Positions 7,754 to 16,888 of a stretch of 38,133 nucleotides of DNA are shown in pieces. The notes beneath the pieces were generated by a model, which saw nothing but the letters and a program-made list of their open reading frames with translations, did not search any database and had not been told where the DNA came from. Made by a program: the position numbers and the translations under genes. The stretch is from JBMYQA01 sp049600855. Lineage in GTDB: Bacteria > Bacteroidota > Bacteroidia > Cytophagales > Flammeovirgaceae. The stretch lies in NCBI GenBank assembly GCA_049600855.1, contig JBMYQA010000020.1:1-38133 (forward strand). Direction: 5' to 3'. Positions within the stretch are counted from its first letter, which is position 1, and every line of letters starts with the position of its first letter.

Positions 7754-10700
7754 AGTTTTGTAACCACACGCGCTTTACGAACATTCCTTCTTCCGTTTCT
7801 ACCTGTACCAAATAAATACCTGGCTTCATCGAATCCATCACGATTGGTTCTGGATTAGCATCTAACAGTAATTTAGATTCCCAAACGGCTTTCCCTAATA
7901 CATCCATCACCTTCACCTGCACACGAACCTGATCACCCTTTCGGTTTTTAAAGTAAATCTTGTTCTGATGTGCATAAAGGTCAAGGGTTGCTGGTGTCCA
8001 TTCAGTGTTGAGCTGGGTAATCCGTTGTCCAATCAATAACTCAAAACGATCTTCATAAGTACCTTCCTCTAATTTAATTTGGAAAGTTTGATCACGAAGA
8101 TCACTGAATTTTTCCGTTAATCGATCAACTAAAACCACTTCATAAGCCGCTAAATTGATGGCATGGTTGATTTGGAAACGGTAAGTACCTGTTGTTTTCG
8201 CTTCGAGTCCCAAGGGAATCTTTATTTCATCGGTTAATGTAGGTAAGCCTTGGATGGCTAATTTGCCTAGTTCATTCGCTGATGCGCATGGTATAGGGGC
8301 CAAAGGCTTTTCACCAGTACAGGCAGGGAAGCTATAGAACGAAAGCTGCGAGCTGCCCGATAGTTTTTGGGCATCGTACTGGTCTTTGCCTGTTTTGGCA
8401 TCAGGCATAAAGCCAATCAGGATTTCGTTGGCATATTGATCGTTTACCGTCACTCCCAGCCATAAGCGCTGCCAGCCCGCTTTCTGATCAGAAGTCCGTA
8501 AAAAAGTATTGTTAGTGGTAATGCGGTGTGTATTTTCAAAGGTTACATTGCCCGCAGCGGTAACTTGTACAAAAAAGCCTTGACAAGAAGCGATCGTAGC
8601 AGAAGTAGGCGCAGTATTTCCTCCTGCATTGGCAACGCCTGCACTATTCATAATGGCATAATCAGTATCCGAAGAAACGTGATCGTTGCCATCAGAATTC
8701 CAGAGGTAAACGGCATTGGCAATTGGCCCTGTCCCGCCATTGTAATTGGTCGCTAAAAAAGCGGCTACATCAATGCCTGAAGGATACGGATTGCCAATTA
8801 AATTCCAATCGTTATCGCTATCCGCATCACTGTTAAAAGTAAGCGTTTTGGTAATTGTTCCCGAATTAAAGCCTGATGTATTACTAAACGTGCGAAGGGT
8901 TGTTCCTGGACTCTCTGTATTCCCTGAAGCAGTGTAGCCTGTTGCAACAGCCATTGTCGTTCCTGTTGTTTCACTGCTCCACGCTTGTGTAGTGGCATTG
9001 AAGGAGTAGAGGTTTTGGGATTCCCAGCCTGAAATATCTCCTAATGTAATGCTTTGCAAAGGGCTTGACCAATAGTTGAAATCCTGAAAATAAGTAGACC
9101 CTTCGCGCTGAACGGTATAGGTACCCGACCCTGAATTACTTGGGGTGATGTTACTTTGTACAAAAGCGGCATTATGTTCCACAATAATGCTTCCTGCATT
9201 CGTAACCTCCTGAGCAACTACCACGGGTGCTCCACTATTTACGGTTAATGTAAATGAAGCATTAATGGTTAGGTTATCACACGAAATGGCTCCATCTGTA
9301 CCAGTATTGTAATCGTTATTGATCGTGATATCGGTATCGCCAGCTGGTGGCCCTGGTATCCAAGTGGTTCCATCCCAAGTAGCAGGGGTCACGTTTTCAT
9401 AATAAAAGAGCAATCGTGTAACTTCTCGCCCTACAATCAGATCAAGGTCATCATCTCCATCTAAATCAGCAAACTCAGGAAGTGTCGCCCCATCAACGGT
9501 ATAACCTGTATTACCAAATGGATTAACTACTGCTGCTGCAAAAGTAGGATTCGTGTGATCTCCTGTATTTTCAAAAAACACGATATCTCCGCCTTCTTGT
9601 CTGCCAATAAATGCATCCAAATCGCCATCAACATCTAAGTCGGCAAAGCTTGGGCTTGAACTCGCACCCACATTTGTGAGGCCAAAAGGATTATCAGCAA
9701 CCGCTGCAAACGTGGGATTTGAGCTATTTCCCGTATTCTCAAAATACTTAATATTCCCCCCACTTTCTCCCAAAAAGGCATCTAAATCATCATCCCCATC
9801 TAAATCGGCAAAAGTGATTCTTACTGTAGCACCCACATCAGCCAATCCAAAAGGATTATTCCCTGCCGAAGTAAAGGTAGGATTTGTGCTATCTCCTGTA
9901 TTTTCAAAATACCGAATCGCCCCCGAAAAAAATGCGACAAATACATCTAAATCACCATCGCCATCTAAATCGGCAAAGCTTGGGGAAGTGAGCAGCGTAA
10001 GGTTACTCAAGCCCAAAGGATTCATAGAAGGCGCATTAAAAGCAGGATTTGTACTGTTCCCCGTATTTTGAAAATAGAGGAAATTACCCGATTGCTCTCC
10101 TACTAATGCATCGAGATCACCATCTCCATCAAGGTCTGCAAATGCAGGATCAAGGAAATTACTTGTGGTATTGGTGAGGTTAAATGGACTGTGATACAGA
10201 CTGCTAAAATTAGGGTTGGTCTTGTCTCCTATATTTTCAAAATATGCGGCAAAATGTGTCGCCCCACCAAAAGCATCTAAATCTCCATCGTCATCCAAAT
10301 CGGCAAAAGTTACGCTTAATCCCGTGTTTAAGCTAAATAAGTTAAACGGATTCAGCGATACCGTAGCAAAAGTGGGATTCGTACTATTCCCTACATTCTC
10401 AAAATAATTGATCACATTATAGCGATCCCCTATAAATGCGTCTAAATCACCATCATCGTCAATATCTGCAAAGTTCGGATAGTTCATGGTACCAATATCT
10501 GTAAAACCAAAAGGATTTTGTACAGCAGCGGCAAAAGTAGGGTTAGCACTATTCCCTGTATTTTCAAAGAAAAAGAGGTTGCCATTTCGTTCACCAATGC
10601 ACGCATCTAAATCGCCATCGCCATCTAAATCGGCAAAGCTCGTCTTACTTTCATTTCCTACATCGGTAAACCCAAAAGGGTTCGTGGAAATAGCAGCAAA

Positions 10701-11273
10701 AGTGGGGTTAAATTTGTCTCCTGTATTTTCAAAATACCGAACACTTCCTCCATTATCTCCAAGGTAAGCATCCAAATCGCCATCGCCATCTAAATCGGCA
10801 AAACTGATGTTTGTCTTGCTACCCGCATCGGTAAACCCAAAGGGATTTTCTACGGATGCCGCAAAAGCAGGACTCACCCGATCACCTGTATTCTCAAAAT
10901 ATTCGATATTACCTTGTTCCGTCCCTGTAAACAAGTCAAAGTCACCATCATGGTCGATATCAACTAGGGTATGTCGAAAATAATCCACATTAGCGATTCC
11001 AAAGTTGTATTCTAATTCAGGGGTGACCTGAGCAGTAACTGGTTCGGTTGCCATCAGCAATCCGCCCACGACAAGCGTCATACCTGTAAGTTCCAATCTG
11101 TTACGCAACCGAGCTAACTTTTGCTTAAAGCGCGCTAATTGTTGACTCAACTTGAGGAGTTTGAAAGTAGCCCCTCCCTCACGAATTGCATGATCAAATC
11201 GCTGTTGAAACTTTTGAAAGCGTTTAATTGCTTTTCTATACCGATGAATTAATAACTGATGGGTGTGTTTCAT
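7752..11273 (-). CDS. Giant FG-GAP/VCBS-like repeat surface protein with T9SS sorting domain
   Basis: From ATG 11273 the protein is 1173 aa; an in-frame start at 11357 would add 28 residues. The N-terminus is odd: about 63 mostly basic, helical residues (MKHTHQLLIHRYRKAIKRF...) precede the hydrophobic core TLVVGGLLMATEPVTAQ. The passenger has ten units of about 55 residues, each with a calcium-loop motif such as FADLDGDGDLDA and then YFENTG...NPF. FG-GAP-like (VCBS) repeats form beta-propellers used in adhesion. The C-terminal ~530 residues contain NYWSSP, NWNLIGNPYPSG, AVYLWNSDG and CQGFFVQ, and end in a type-A T9SS domain (KVMDVLGKAVWESKL ... GIYLVQVETEEG). The protein is predicted to be exported by the type IX system. 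It is divergent from a TPR-HTH regulator and convergent with floA. The C-terminal half is homologous to that of the BspA-like protein at 17-24 kb. Confidence 0.85.
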   Translation of the reverse strand: MKHTHQLLIHRYRKAIKRFQKFQQRFDHAIREGGATFKLLKLSQQLARFKQKLARLRNRLELTGMTLVVGGLLMATEPVTAQVTPELEYNFGIANVDYFRHTLVDIDHDGDFDLFTGTEQGNIEYFENTGDRVSPAFAASVENPFGFTDAGSKTNISFADLDGDGDLDAYLGDNGGSVRYFENTGDKFNPTFAAISTNPFGFTDVGNESKTSFADLDGDGDLDACIGERNGNLFFFENTGNSANPTFAAAVQNPFGFTDIGTMNYPNFADIDDDGDLDAFIGDRYNVINYFENVGNSTNPTFATVSLNPFNLFSLNTGLSVTFADLDDDGDLDAFGGATHFAAYFENIGDKTNPNFSSLYHSPFNLTNTTSNFLDPAFADLDGDGDLDALVGEQSGNFLYFQNTGNSTNPAFNAPSMNPLGLSNLTLLTSPSFADLDGDGDLDVFVAFFSGAIRYFENTGDSTNPTFTSAGNNPFGLADVGATVRITFADLDGDDDLDAFLGESGGNIKYFENTGNSSNPTFAAVADNPFGLTNVGASSSPSFADLDVDGDLDAFIGRQEGGDIVFFENTGDHTNPTFAAAVVNPFGNTGYTVDGATLPEFADLDGDDDLDLIVGREVTRLLFYYENVTPATWDGTTWIPGPPAGDTDITINNDYNTGTDGAISCDNLTINASFTLTVNSGAPVVVAQEVTNAGSIIVEHNAAFVQSNITPSNSGSGTYTVQREGSTYFQDFNYWSSPLQSITLGDISGWESQNLYSFNATTQAWSSETTGTTMAVATGYTASGNTESPGTTLRTFSNTSGFNSGTITKTLTFNSDADSDNDWNLIGNPYPSGIDVAAFLATNYNGGTGPIANAVYLWNSDGNDHVSSDTDYAIMNSAGVANAGGNTAPTSATIASCQGFFVQVTAAGNVTFENTHRITTNNTFLRTSDQKAGWQRLWLGVTVNDQYANEILIGFMPDAKTGKDQYDAQKLSGSSQLSFYSFPACTGEKPLAPIPCASANELGKLAIQGLPTLTDEIKIPLGLEAKTTGTYRFQINHAINLAAYEVVLVDRLTEKFSDLRDQTFQIKLEEGTYEDRFELLIGQRITQLNTEWTPATLDLYAHQNKIYFKNRKGDQVRVQVKVMDVLGKAVWESKLLLDANPEPIVMDSMKPGIYLVQVETEEGMFVKRVWLQN
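9431..10970 (-). repeat. Ten FG-GAP-like units within the giant gene
   Basis: Ten in-phase copies of a unit of about 165 bp (55 codons), each with an Asp-rich DxDxDG-type loop. The most constant DNA is the stretch encoding DLDGDGDLDA. Copies with small changes include DIDHDGDFDL, DIDDDGDLDA, DLDVDGDLDA and DLDGDDDLDL. Tandem near-identity of this kind permits recombination-driven change in copy number. Confidence 0.85.
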
Positions 11274-11555
11274 GTTTGAATTAATTCTAGGATCTCGTAA
11301 TGATTTATACCAAATGAAATGCTGATTTGGAAGAACGAACAAAGTAACCGTGTACAAGTGAAAAAAGGTAAAAAATGGCTATTTGACACCTAAACTCTTG
11401 GTGGACAAGTTGTGGACATTTTTTTAAAACCTTAATTTCCAAATAGTTACAAACCCCGAATTTTCTTCTCTTATTTCTATCATTATCACTAATTTTACTT
11501 CTGTCGTAAAGAAAAATTGCTAAATGAGTATCCCGTTTTCTCCACTTGCATTACT

Positions 11556-13637
11556 ATGAATGCCACTAATTTGTCAACAATTTTCCTACAGCGCATACTG
11601 CTATTGCTTACCTGTTGTAGTCTGTTCTGTGTTGAAAGCAAAGGCCAAAAAAATCAGCCTTTTCGCTTAGAAGAAATTAACGAACAAGTAGCCCAAGTAG
11701 CCAAGCGTAAACCAGACAGTATTTTTATCATTACACGTCCTTATTTGGAGTTAGCCAATAAAGAGGAATGGGAATTAGGAAAACTGATTTGCGATTTATT
11801 TCATGCACAAGCATATATTTTGAAAAACACGCCAAGTCAGGCGGAAACGCTCCTGCATCAAAATCTTTTTATCTTAAAACGAGATTTTAATCAAGATACC
11901 ACTTACGATAAGTGGCGACTAGAAGCGAAAACCTTTAATGAACTGGCAAGGGTAATGCTTCATCGGGGACAATTAGATAGTGTGATGCATTATGCCGATC
12001 AATCATTAGTTGCCACTCAACACACACAACACTTAAATGATAAACTCACCGCTACCAATTACAAATCGGCGGTTTATTATTACCAAGGCAAATTGGAAAA
12101 AGCCGCAGAAATGATGAAAGAAATGGCGCGTATCCAAGAAGAACGCGGAAATAAAAAAGCGCTTGGCATGATCTATGGCAACTTGGGAGTGGTTTATAAA
12201 TCAGTGGGTAATTTGAGGGAATCGCTCACCTTTGGATTTAAAGCCTTAGCACTTCACCGTGAAGTAAATAATCAATTCGATCAAATCAGCGCATTAATCA
12301 ACATCAGCCAAATTTATTATACCCTCACCGAATACCGAACGGCCATCAACTACGTAATGGATGCCTATCGCCTTGCTCAAAAACTAAATCATGAAAAAGA
12401 ACTTGCCAATGCCTGTGATAATTTGGGCGATGTGTATCAACAATTAGGGCTAAAGGATTCGGCACTTCATTATTTTAAAGAAGGGCTAGCCATCTATCAA
12501 AAAATCGAAAGTTTGGACAATGAAGCCTATGCTTGTGAACGCTTGGGCAGCTTTTTAGTGGAAGAAAAACAGTTTGCAGCAGCAAAAAAATACATTGACC
12601 GAGGCTTAGCCATCACCCAACAAATTGATATTCCGTATGATGAAACGTTACTCAAATGTAGCTTAGTAAACTATTACTTAGCCATCAATCAAAAAGAAAA
12701 AGCACTTGCGGTGAATCGAGATTTAGTGCAGTTGGTTGAACAATCAGAAGACTATGACCTCCAAAAAACCACTTATGGAGTCATGCATAAAGCCTTTGCT
12801 GCGAATGGTTTAAACCGACAAGCCTATCATTACCTCCAAAAATACCTCGAAGCTGCCGATAGTATTAATAATACGGAAAAGAGTCGCGAGATTGCTCGTG
12901 TAGAATATGATTTTGAGTTGAAACAAGAAAAACAACGCCTTGCCGCCGAACAAGAAAAACAGCGTTTGACACATCAGCAAGAACTCGCACACCAACAATG
13001 GATTCAATACACTGCTATAGGCGGGATTGTTGTCGCACTCCTTATTGCCGGACTCATTTACCGCTCCTACCAAGTCAAAAAAGAAGACAACAAGCAATTG
13101 GCTCATCAAGCACATATTTTAGAGTTAAAAAATGAGGAACTCCAAGTATTGCGCGAAAAAGAGCAGGAAATGATGGATAAAGAACGTGTGTATTTAAAAG
13201 AGTCGATGTCGGCTAAAGAACGGCAATTAGCGACTTCCACAATGTTTTCTCACGAAAAAAACGCACTACTCAATCAATTACTACACTACTTTCAAGAGAT
13301 GAAAAGTGAGGTTTCTGATACGGGTTTTGCCAAAATCTTAGAAGCTTCTAAACTGATTCAAAAGAATGTGAACTTGCAAAATAGTTGGGAAAACTTCGTG
13401 TATCAGTTTGAAAATGTTCACCCTGACTTTTTCAAAAGAATAAAGGAAGCCTATCCTGATGTGACGGGAGCGGAGCTTAAAATTGCGGCATATGTAAAAA
13501 TCGGCTTGGGAAATAAAGAAATTGCCCAAGTAGCCAATATGAGCGGTGAAGCAGTAAAAAAGGGCATGTATCGCTTAAAAAAGCGTTTAGCCTTAGAAGC
13601 TGACGATAATTTGAGAGATTTTATTATCAGATTTTAA
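11556..13637 (+). CDS. Membrane TPR regulator with C-terminal LuxR-like HTH (paralogue 1)
   Basis: From ATG 11556 the protein is 693 aa; a TTG 39 nt upstream is possible but the ATG aligns with the start of the paralogue at 23962. The order is: signal peptide (hydrophobic ILLLLTCCSLFC, cleavage near SKGQ); about six to eight TPR-like helical pairs, presumably periplasmic (about 60-440, for example GNLGVVYKSVGNLRESLTFG); a Gln/Glu-rich helix; one TM helix (about 483-505, IGGIVVALLIAGLIY); a cytoplasmic coiled coil; and the C-terminal block VHPDFFKRIKEAYP, then an HTH (about 635-680) with NKEIAQVANMS. This C-terminal block is the one found in Bacteroidota sensor regulators. It probably carries a periplasmic signal directly to DNA. 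It is divergent from the FG-GAP gene, its most likely target. No phosphoacceptor domain is present. Confidence 0.82.
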   Translation: MNATNLSTIFLQRILLLLTCCSLFCVESKGQKNQPFRLEEINEQVAQVAKRKPDSIFIITRPYLELANKEEWELGKLICDLFHAQAYILKNTPSQAETLLHQNLFILKRDFNQDTTYDKWRLEAKTFNELARVMLHRGQLDSVMHYADQSLVATQHTQHLNDKLTATNYKSAVYYYQGKLEKAAEMMKEMARIQEERGNKKALGMIYGNLGVVYKSVGNLRESLTFGFKALALHREVNNQFDQISALINISQIYYTLTEYRTAINYVMDAYRLAQKLNHEKELANACDNLGDVYQQLGLKDSALHYFKEGLAIYQKIESLDNEAYACERLGSFLVEEKQFAAAKKYIDRGLAITQQIDIPYDETLLKCSLVNYYLAINQKEKALAVNRDLVQLVEQSEDYDLQKTTYGVMHKAFAANGLNRQAYHYLQKYLEAADSINNTEKSREIARVEYDFELKQEKQRLAAEQEKQRLTHQQELAHQQWIQYTAIGGIVVALLIAGLIYRSYQVKKEDNKQLAHQAHILELKNEELQVLREKEQEMMDKERVYLKESMSAKERQLATSTMFSHEKNALLNQLLHYFQEMKSEVSDTGFAKILEASKLIQKNVNLQNSWENFVYQFENVHPDFFKRIKEAYPDVTGAELKIAAYVKIGLGNKEIAQVANMSGEAVKKGMYRLKKRLALEADDNLRDFIIRF

Positions 13638-13673
13638 ACCACTTTCCACACTTACCCCATTCATCACATATTC

Positions 13674-13705
13674 ATTGTGTTACCTACATTCGTTGCTTAG
13701 TTTTG
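13674..13705 (+). promoter_or_regulatory. Bacteroidota-type promoter of the M1 peptidase gene
   Basis: TAGTTTTG (13698-13705) is an exact TAnnTTTG -7 element. ATTG (13674-13677) lies 20 nt upstream, where the -33 TTG/TTTG element is expected. The ATG follows 63 nt further on, leaving a plausible leader. No mapped start site is available. Confidence 0.55.
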
Positions 13706-13768
13706 CACAACTTTTTCGATTTAGAATTCCATTAATGAGCTAACCGCTTGTGATTTAAACAACAGCAA

Positions 13769-15976
13769 ATGAGACAAACAGGGTTATTTATTTTGGGAAT
13801 GCTCTTCCTGACGGTAACGTGTTATGGTCAGCGGAAACATTCTACCAAGTTTGAACAACTAAAGTCTGAATGGCGTACGGCGAACACCTATCGAACGGCT
13901 TCAGGCGCTCCTGGACATGAGTATTGGCAACAACAAGCTGATTACGATATCCAAGTAGAGCTGAATGATAAAGATCAATCCATTACGGGATCTGAAACCA
14001 TTACCTATCACAACCTTTCGCCCGATAATTTGAGCTATTTGTGGGTTCAACTCGATCAAAATGTACGAGCACAAGGTTCTGATAAACAACTTACTGCTAC
14101 TTCACGAATCCGTGAAACGATGCCTGAGTTTTTCATGAATCCGATCTTAGGAAACGATTTTGATGGAGGTTATAAAATTAAATCAGTCACCACAGTAGAT
14201 GGCAAGCCACTAGCTTACACCATCAACAAAACCATGATGATGATTGATTTACCTGAGGTGTTGAAGCCAGAAAATAAATTCTCATTCAAAATTTCTTGGT
14301 CATACAACATCAATGATCGAATGAAGATTGGTGGCCGTTCTGGTTATGAATACTTTGCGGAAGATGATAACTATTTATACACCATTGCCCAGTTTTTCCC
14401 GCGCATGTGCGTGTACAATGATTACGATGGCTGGCAAAATAAGCAGTTTTTAGGCGGTGGAGAGTTCACCTTACCTTTTGGCAACTACAAAGTAAGCATT
14501 ACCGTTCCTAGTGACCACGTAGTAGGTGCTACGGGTAAATTACAAAACCCGGATGAAGTATTAACCGAGAAGCAGCGTGAATTGCTAAAAAATGCAGAAA
14601 CCGCCAAAGAGCCTGTGATCATCATCACGCAAGATGAAGCGGTGGAAAAAGAGAAAACTCGCGCTTCGGATACCAAAACTTGGGTGTTCCATGCCGACAA
14701 TGTACGTGACTTTGCCTTTGCCAGTTCCCGCAAGTTTATCTGGGATGCGATGGGCGTAGAAGTAGGTGGAAAAACCATCATGGCGATGTCTTACTACCCC
14801 AAAGAAGGCAATCCGCTTTGGGAGGAATTATCGACCAAAGTGGTCGCACATACCTTAAAAGTGTATTCCAAGCATACCATTGATTACCCGTACCATAAAG
14901 CCATTTCTGTACATGCAAAAAGTATCGGAATGGAATACCCGATGATTTGTTTCAACTTTGGCCGACCCAATGCGGATGGCACGTATGACGATCGTACCAA
15001 GTACCGCATGATGATGGTGATTATTCATGAAGTGGGGCATAACTTCTTCCCGATGATTGTCAATTCGGATGAGCGCCAATGGACTTGGATGGATGAAGGC
15101 TTGAATACCTTCGTGCAGTACCTCGCAGAAAAAGCATGGGCCGAGCAAACGGGTGAAGATTATCCGTATCGCTCTGGACCTCCTGAGCTCATTACCAACT
15201 ACATGAAGCTGGACAAAGAGCGGTTAAGCCCGATTATGACGAACTCTGAGCAAGTACAAAACCTTGGTCCAAATGCCTACTCTAAGCCTGCTACCGCATT
15301 AAATATCCTCCGAGAAACGGTAATGGGACCAGAACTGTTCGACCGCGCATTTAAAGAATATGCGACACGCTGGGCCTTTAAACACCCCACTCCTGAAGAT
15401 TTTTTCCGAACGATGGAAGATGCCTCAGCAGTAGATTTAGATTGGTTTTGGAGAGGTTGGTTCTACACCGTAGATCACAGTGATGTAGCTATTAATCAAG
15501 TGACTTGGTATAAAGTTGGGGAAAAGAAAAGACCGCCATTGATGAATACCAAAGCGGATGGGAAAAAGAAGAAGAAGAAAAAGAAGAAGAAAAAAGGCGC
15601 AGCGCAAATTGAAGAAGCTGATGCTAAAGCATGGAAAGAGTTTTACACGAAACTTTCTGATGAAAAACGCCAAAAAATGGCGGAAGGCTTAAACTTCTAT
15701 GAAGTGGAAATTGCCAATGTTGGTGGTTTAGTAATGCCTGTTATCGTAGAATTGGTATTTGAAGATGGTAGCAAAGAAGTGCATAAATTCCCCGCTGAAA
15801 TTTGGCGCAAGAATGATGAAGTATTCAAAAAGGTATTTACTTCAACCAAAAAGGTCAAACAAATCGTGGTCGATCCTAATGCTGAAACCGCAGATACCGA
15901 CTTGAGCAACAACGTATGGCCGGCACCTGCCAGCAGCGAATCTAAATTTGAATCGTTTAAAAATGGGAAGAAATAA
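13769..15976 (+). CDS. M1 family zinc metallopeptidase (aminopeptidase N-like)
   Basis: A 735-aa secreted peptidase that should remove N-terminal residues from peptides in the periplasm or outside the cell. A signal peptide (LFILGMLFLTVTCYGQ) is followed by the beta-rich N-terminal domain. The catalytic domain carries the zinc site HEVGH (420-424) and the third ligand E443, exactly at the HExxH-x18-E spacing of M1 enzymes. The exopeptidase motif GMEYP (387-391) takes the place of the classic GAMEN. A run of eleven lysines (599-609) sits in a linker before the C-terminal beta domain. No T9SS domain is present, so it is probably periplasmic or membrane-associated. It is transcribed on its own promoter between the two giant-protein cassettes; any processing role for those proteins is speculation. 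Confidence 0.88.
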   Translation: MRQTGLFILGMLFLTVTCYGQRKHSTKFEQLKSEWRTANTYRTASGAPGHEYWQQQADYDIQVELNDKDQSITGSETITYHNLSPDNLSYLWVQLDQNVRAQGSDKQLTATSRIRETMPEFFMNPILGNDFDGGYKIKSVTTVDGKPLAYTINKTMMMIDLPEVLKPENKFSFKISWSYNINDRMKIGGRSGYEYFAEDDNYLYTIAQFFPRMCVYNDYDGWQNKQFLGGGEFTLPFGNYKVSITVPSDHVVGATGKLQNPDEVLTEKQRELLKNAETAKEPVIIITQDEAVEKEKTRASDTKTWVFHADNVRDFAFASSRKFIWDAMGVEVGGKTIMAMSYYPKEGNPLWEELSTKVVAHTLKVYSKHTIDYPYHKAISVHAKSIGMEYPMICFNFGRPNADGTYDDRTKYRMMMVIIHEVGHNFFPMIVNSDERQWTWMDEGLNTFVQYLAEKAWAEQTGEDYPYRSGPPELITNYMKLDKERLSPIMTNSEQVQNLGPNAYSKPATALNILRETVMGPELFDRAFKEYATRWAFKHPTPEDFFRTMEDASAVDLDWFWRGWFYTVDHSDVAINQVTWYKVGEKKRPPLMNTKADGKKKKKKKKKKKGAAQIEEADAKAWKEFYTKLSDEKRQKMAEGLNFYEVEIANVGGLVMPVIVELVFEDGSKEVHKFPAEIWRKNDEVFKKVFTSTKKVKQIVVDPNAETADTDLSNNVWPAPASSESKFESFKNGKK
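15563..15595 (+). repeat. Poly-lysine tract of 11 AAR codons
   Basis: Thirty-three bases made only of A and G encode eleven lysines in a row inside the M1 peptidase, mixing AAG and AAA. The tract is flanked by Gly on both sides and lies between the catalytic and C-terminal domains. Confidence 0.9.
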
Positions 15977-16023
15977 GTAAGCCTATTCTTCTATTAAGTG
16001 GGTTTACCCACACATTTTTTTGA

Positions 16024-16186
16024 TGAACTTGTCTAACATTAGTTTTTTCGAGTGAAAAAGAGTTAAGAAGCCCTCAATTAAGGCGCTTTTTTGCAGCAAT
16101 AGCAGCGCTATTTCAAGAAAAAGCAACGAAAAGTGAGGGTTTTTTAAGCTTTTGGAACCGAAATAAATTAATGTTAGACAAGTTCA
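16024..16186. repeat. 163-bp imperfect palindrome (MITE-like or long hairpin)
   Basis: The outer 18 bp on each side (TGAACTTGTCTAACATTA at 16024-16041 and its exact complement at 16169-16186) match perfectly. The arms continue as imperfect complements all the way to a perfect central hairpin AATAGC-AGC-GCTATT (16098-16112). Both outer and inner repeats are centred on base 16105. Other matched blocks include CCCTCA/TGAGGG and GCTTTTT/AAAAAGC. No clear target-site duplication is seen. It begins 48 nt past the M1 peptidase stop and could also terminate that transcript. Confidence 0.75.
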
Positions 16187-16191
16187 ATACT

Positions 16192-16228
16192 AAAAATCCT
16201 ATCTCAATTTTACAGAGATAGGATTTTT
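16192..16228. terminator. Perfect 14-bp-stem intrinsic terminator
   Basis: AAAAATCCTATCTC (16192-16205) pairs without mismatch with GAGATAGGATTTTT (16215-16228) around a 9-nt loop. A- and T-runs at the ends make it usable from both sides. It lies six bases after the 163-bp palindrome, so it is probably the true end of M1 peptidase transcripts or of a short RNA made from the palindrome. Confidence 0.8.
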
Positions 16229-16273
16229 AAGTCATATGTCGATCCGCCATTAACCTAATACTTTACAGATGTT

Positions 16274-16320
16274 GTTCTGAGAGTTAGTGTAACATCCGAA
16301 TGCGGCCCACCTCTCAGAAC
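16274..16320. repeat. Perfect 10-bp inverted repeat GTTCTGAGAG/CTCTCAGAAC
   Basis: GTTCTGAGAG (16274-16283) and CTCTCAGAAC (16311-16320) are exact complements separated by 27 nt. No T-run follows. It could be a hairpin or the ends of a small element; no function can be assigned. Confidence 0.5.
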
Positions 16321-16888
16321 TTGAATAGATATACAAATCTTCAGATTTGTTGATTAGTGTTAATAGCAGATAGCGATATTAAGTTATATGGCTATTTCCT
16401 AGTTCGAATATCCACTCGGACTTAACATGTTCAGCTAATAGCCGCTTAAATCGCACAGTCCAAACGGACGTTTCACTAATGTGAAGACCCAACCCCACAA
16501 AATACCAACAGTTATTCACGGATTTAGCAATTATTCTCACTTTGTCATTTTCGACCACCGGCTGGGGTCGCACACGACAGAAATCTACGTGCTCATTAAA
16601 ATACGAAACCGTGTGCCAAAATGAGCCAAATGAGTTCGTTTAGTCACTTGACACTTAGATGTCTCCTTACGTCGACATGACAAAAAAGTCCTTTTTGGCA
16701 GCATAGCAAGCCTTTTTTACGAAGTGAGAATTGCTATTATGGATTTTACCCACCTTTTCAATACCTTGACAATCAGCACTTTGTGAAAAAGTCTACTATT
16801 TGTCTACCAACTATTTTAGGTTTTTCGTCTGCTACACCCCTCATTTGTTACATTCCAGCTTTAGGTGAAGAAGTGTCCACATTTCTAC

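Noticed and set aside
9676..10071. Repetitive plus-strand ORFs opposite the FG-GAP repeats
   Set aside because: Shadows of the repeat unit on the other strand; they lack start signals and domain sense.
9431..10970. Regular 165-bp repeats as a CRISPR-like array
   Set aside because: The repeats are in frame, encode DxDxDG loops and vary as protein repeats do; there are no short constant repeats with unique spacers and no cas genes.
16391..16415. TAGTTCGAATATCC resembling a tRNA T-loop
   Set aside because: No matching acceptor, D or anticodon stems could be built around it.
16379..16573. 64-codon minus-strand ORF in the gene-poor region
   Set aside because: No recognisable motif, no neighbour or promoter support, and the surrounding DNA is hairpin-rich and non-coding in character. 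It could be a remnant, but nothing supports it as a gene.
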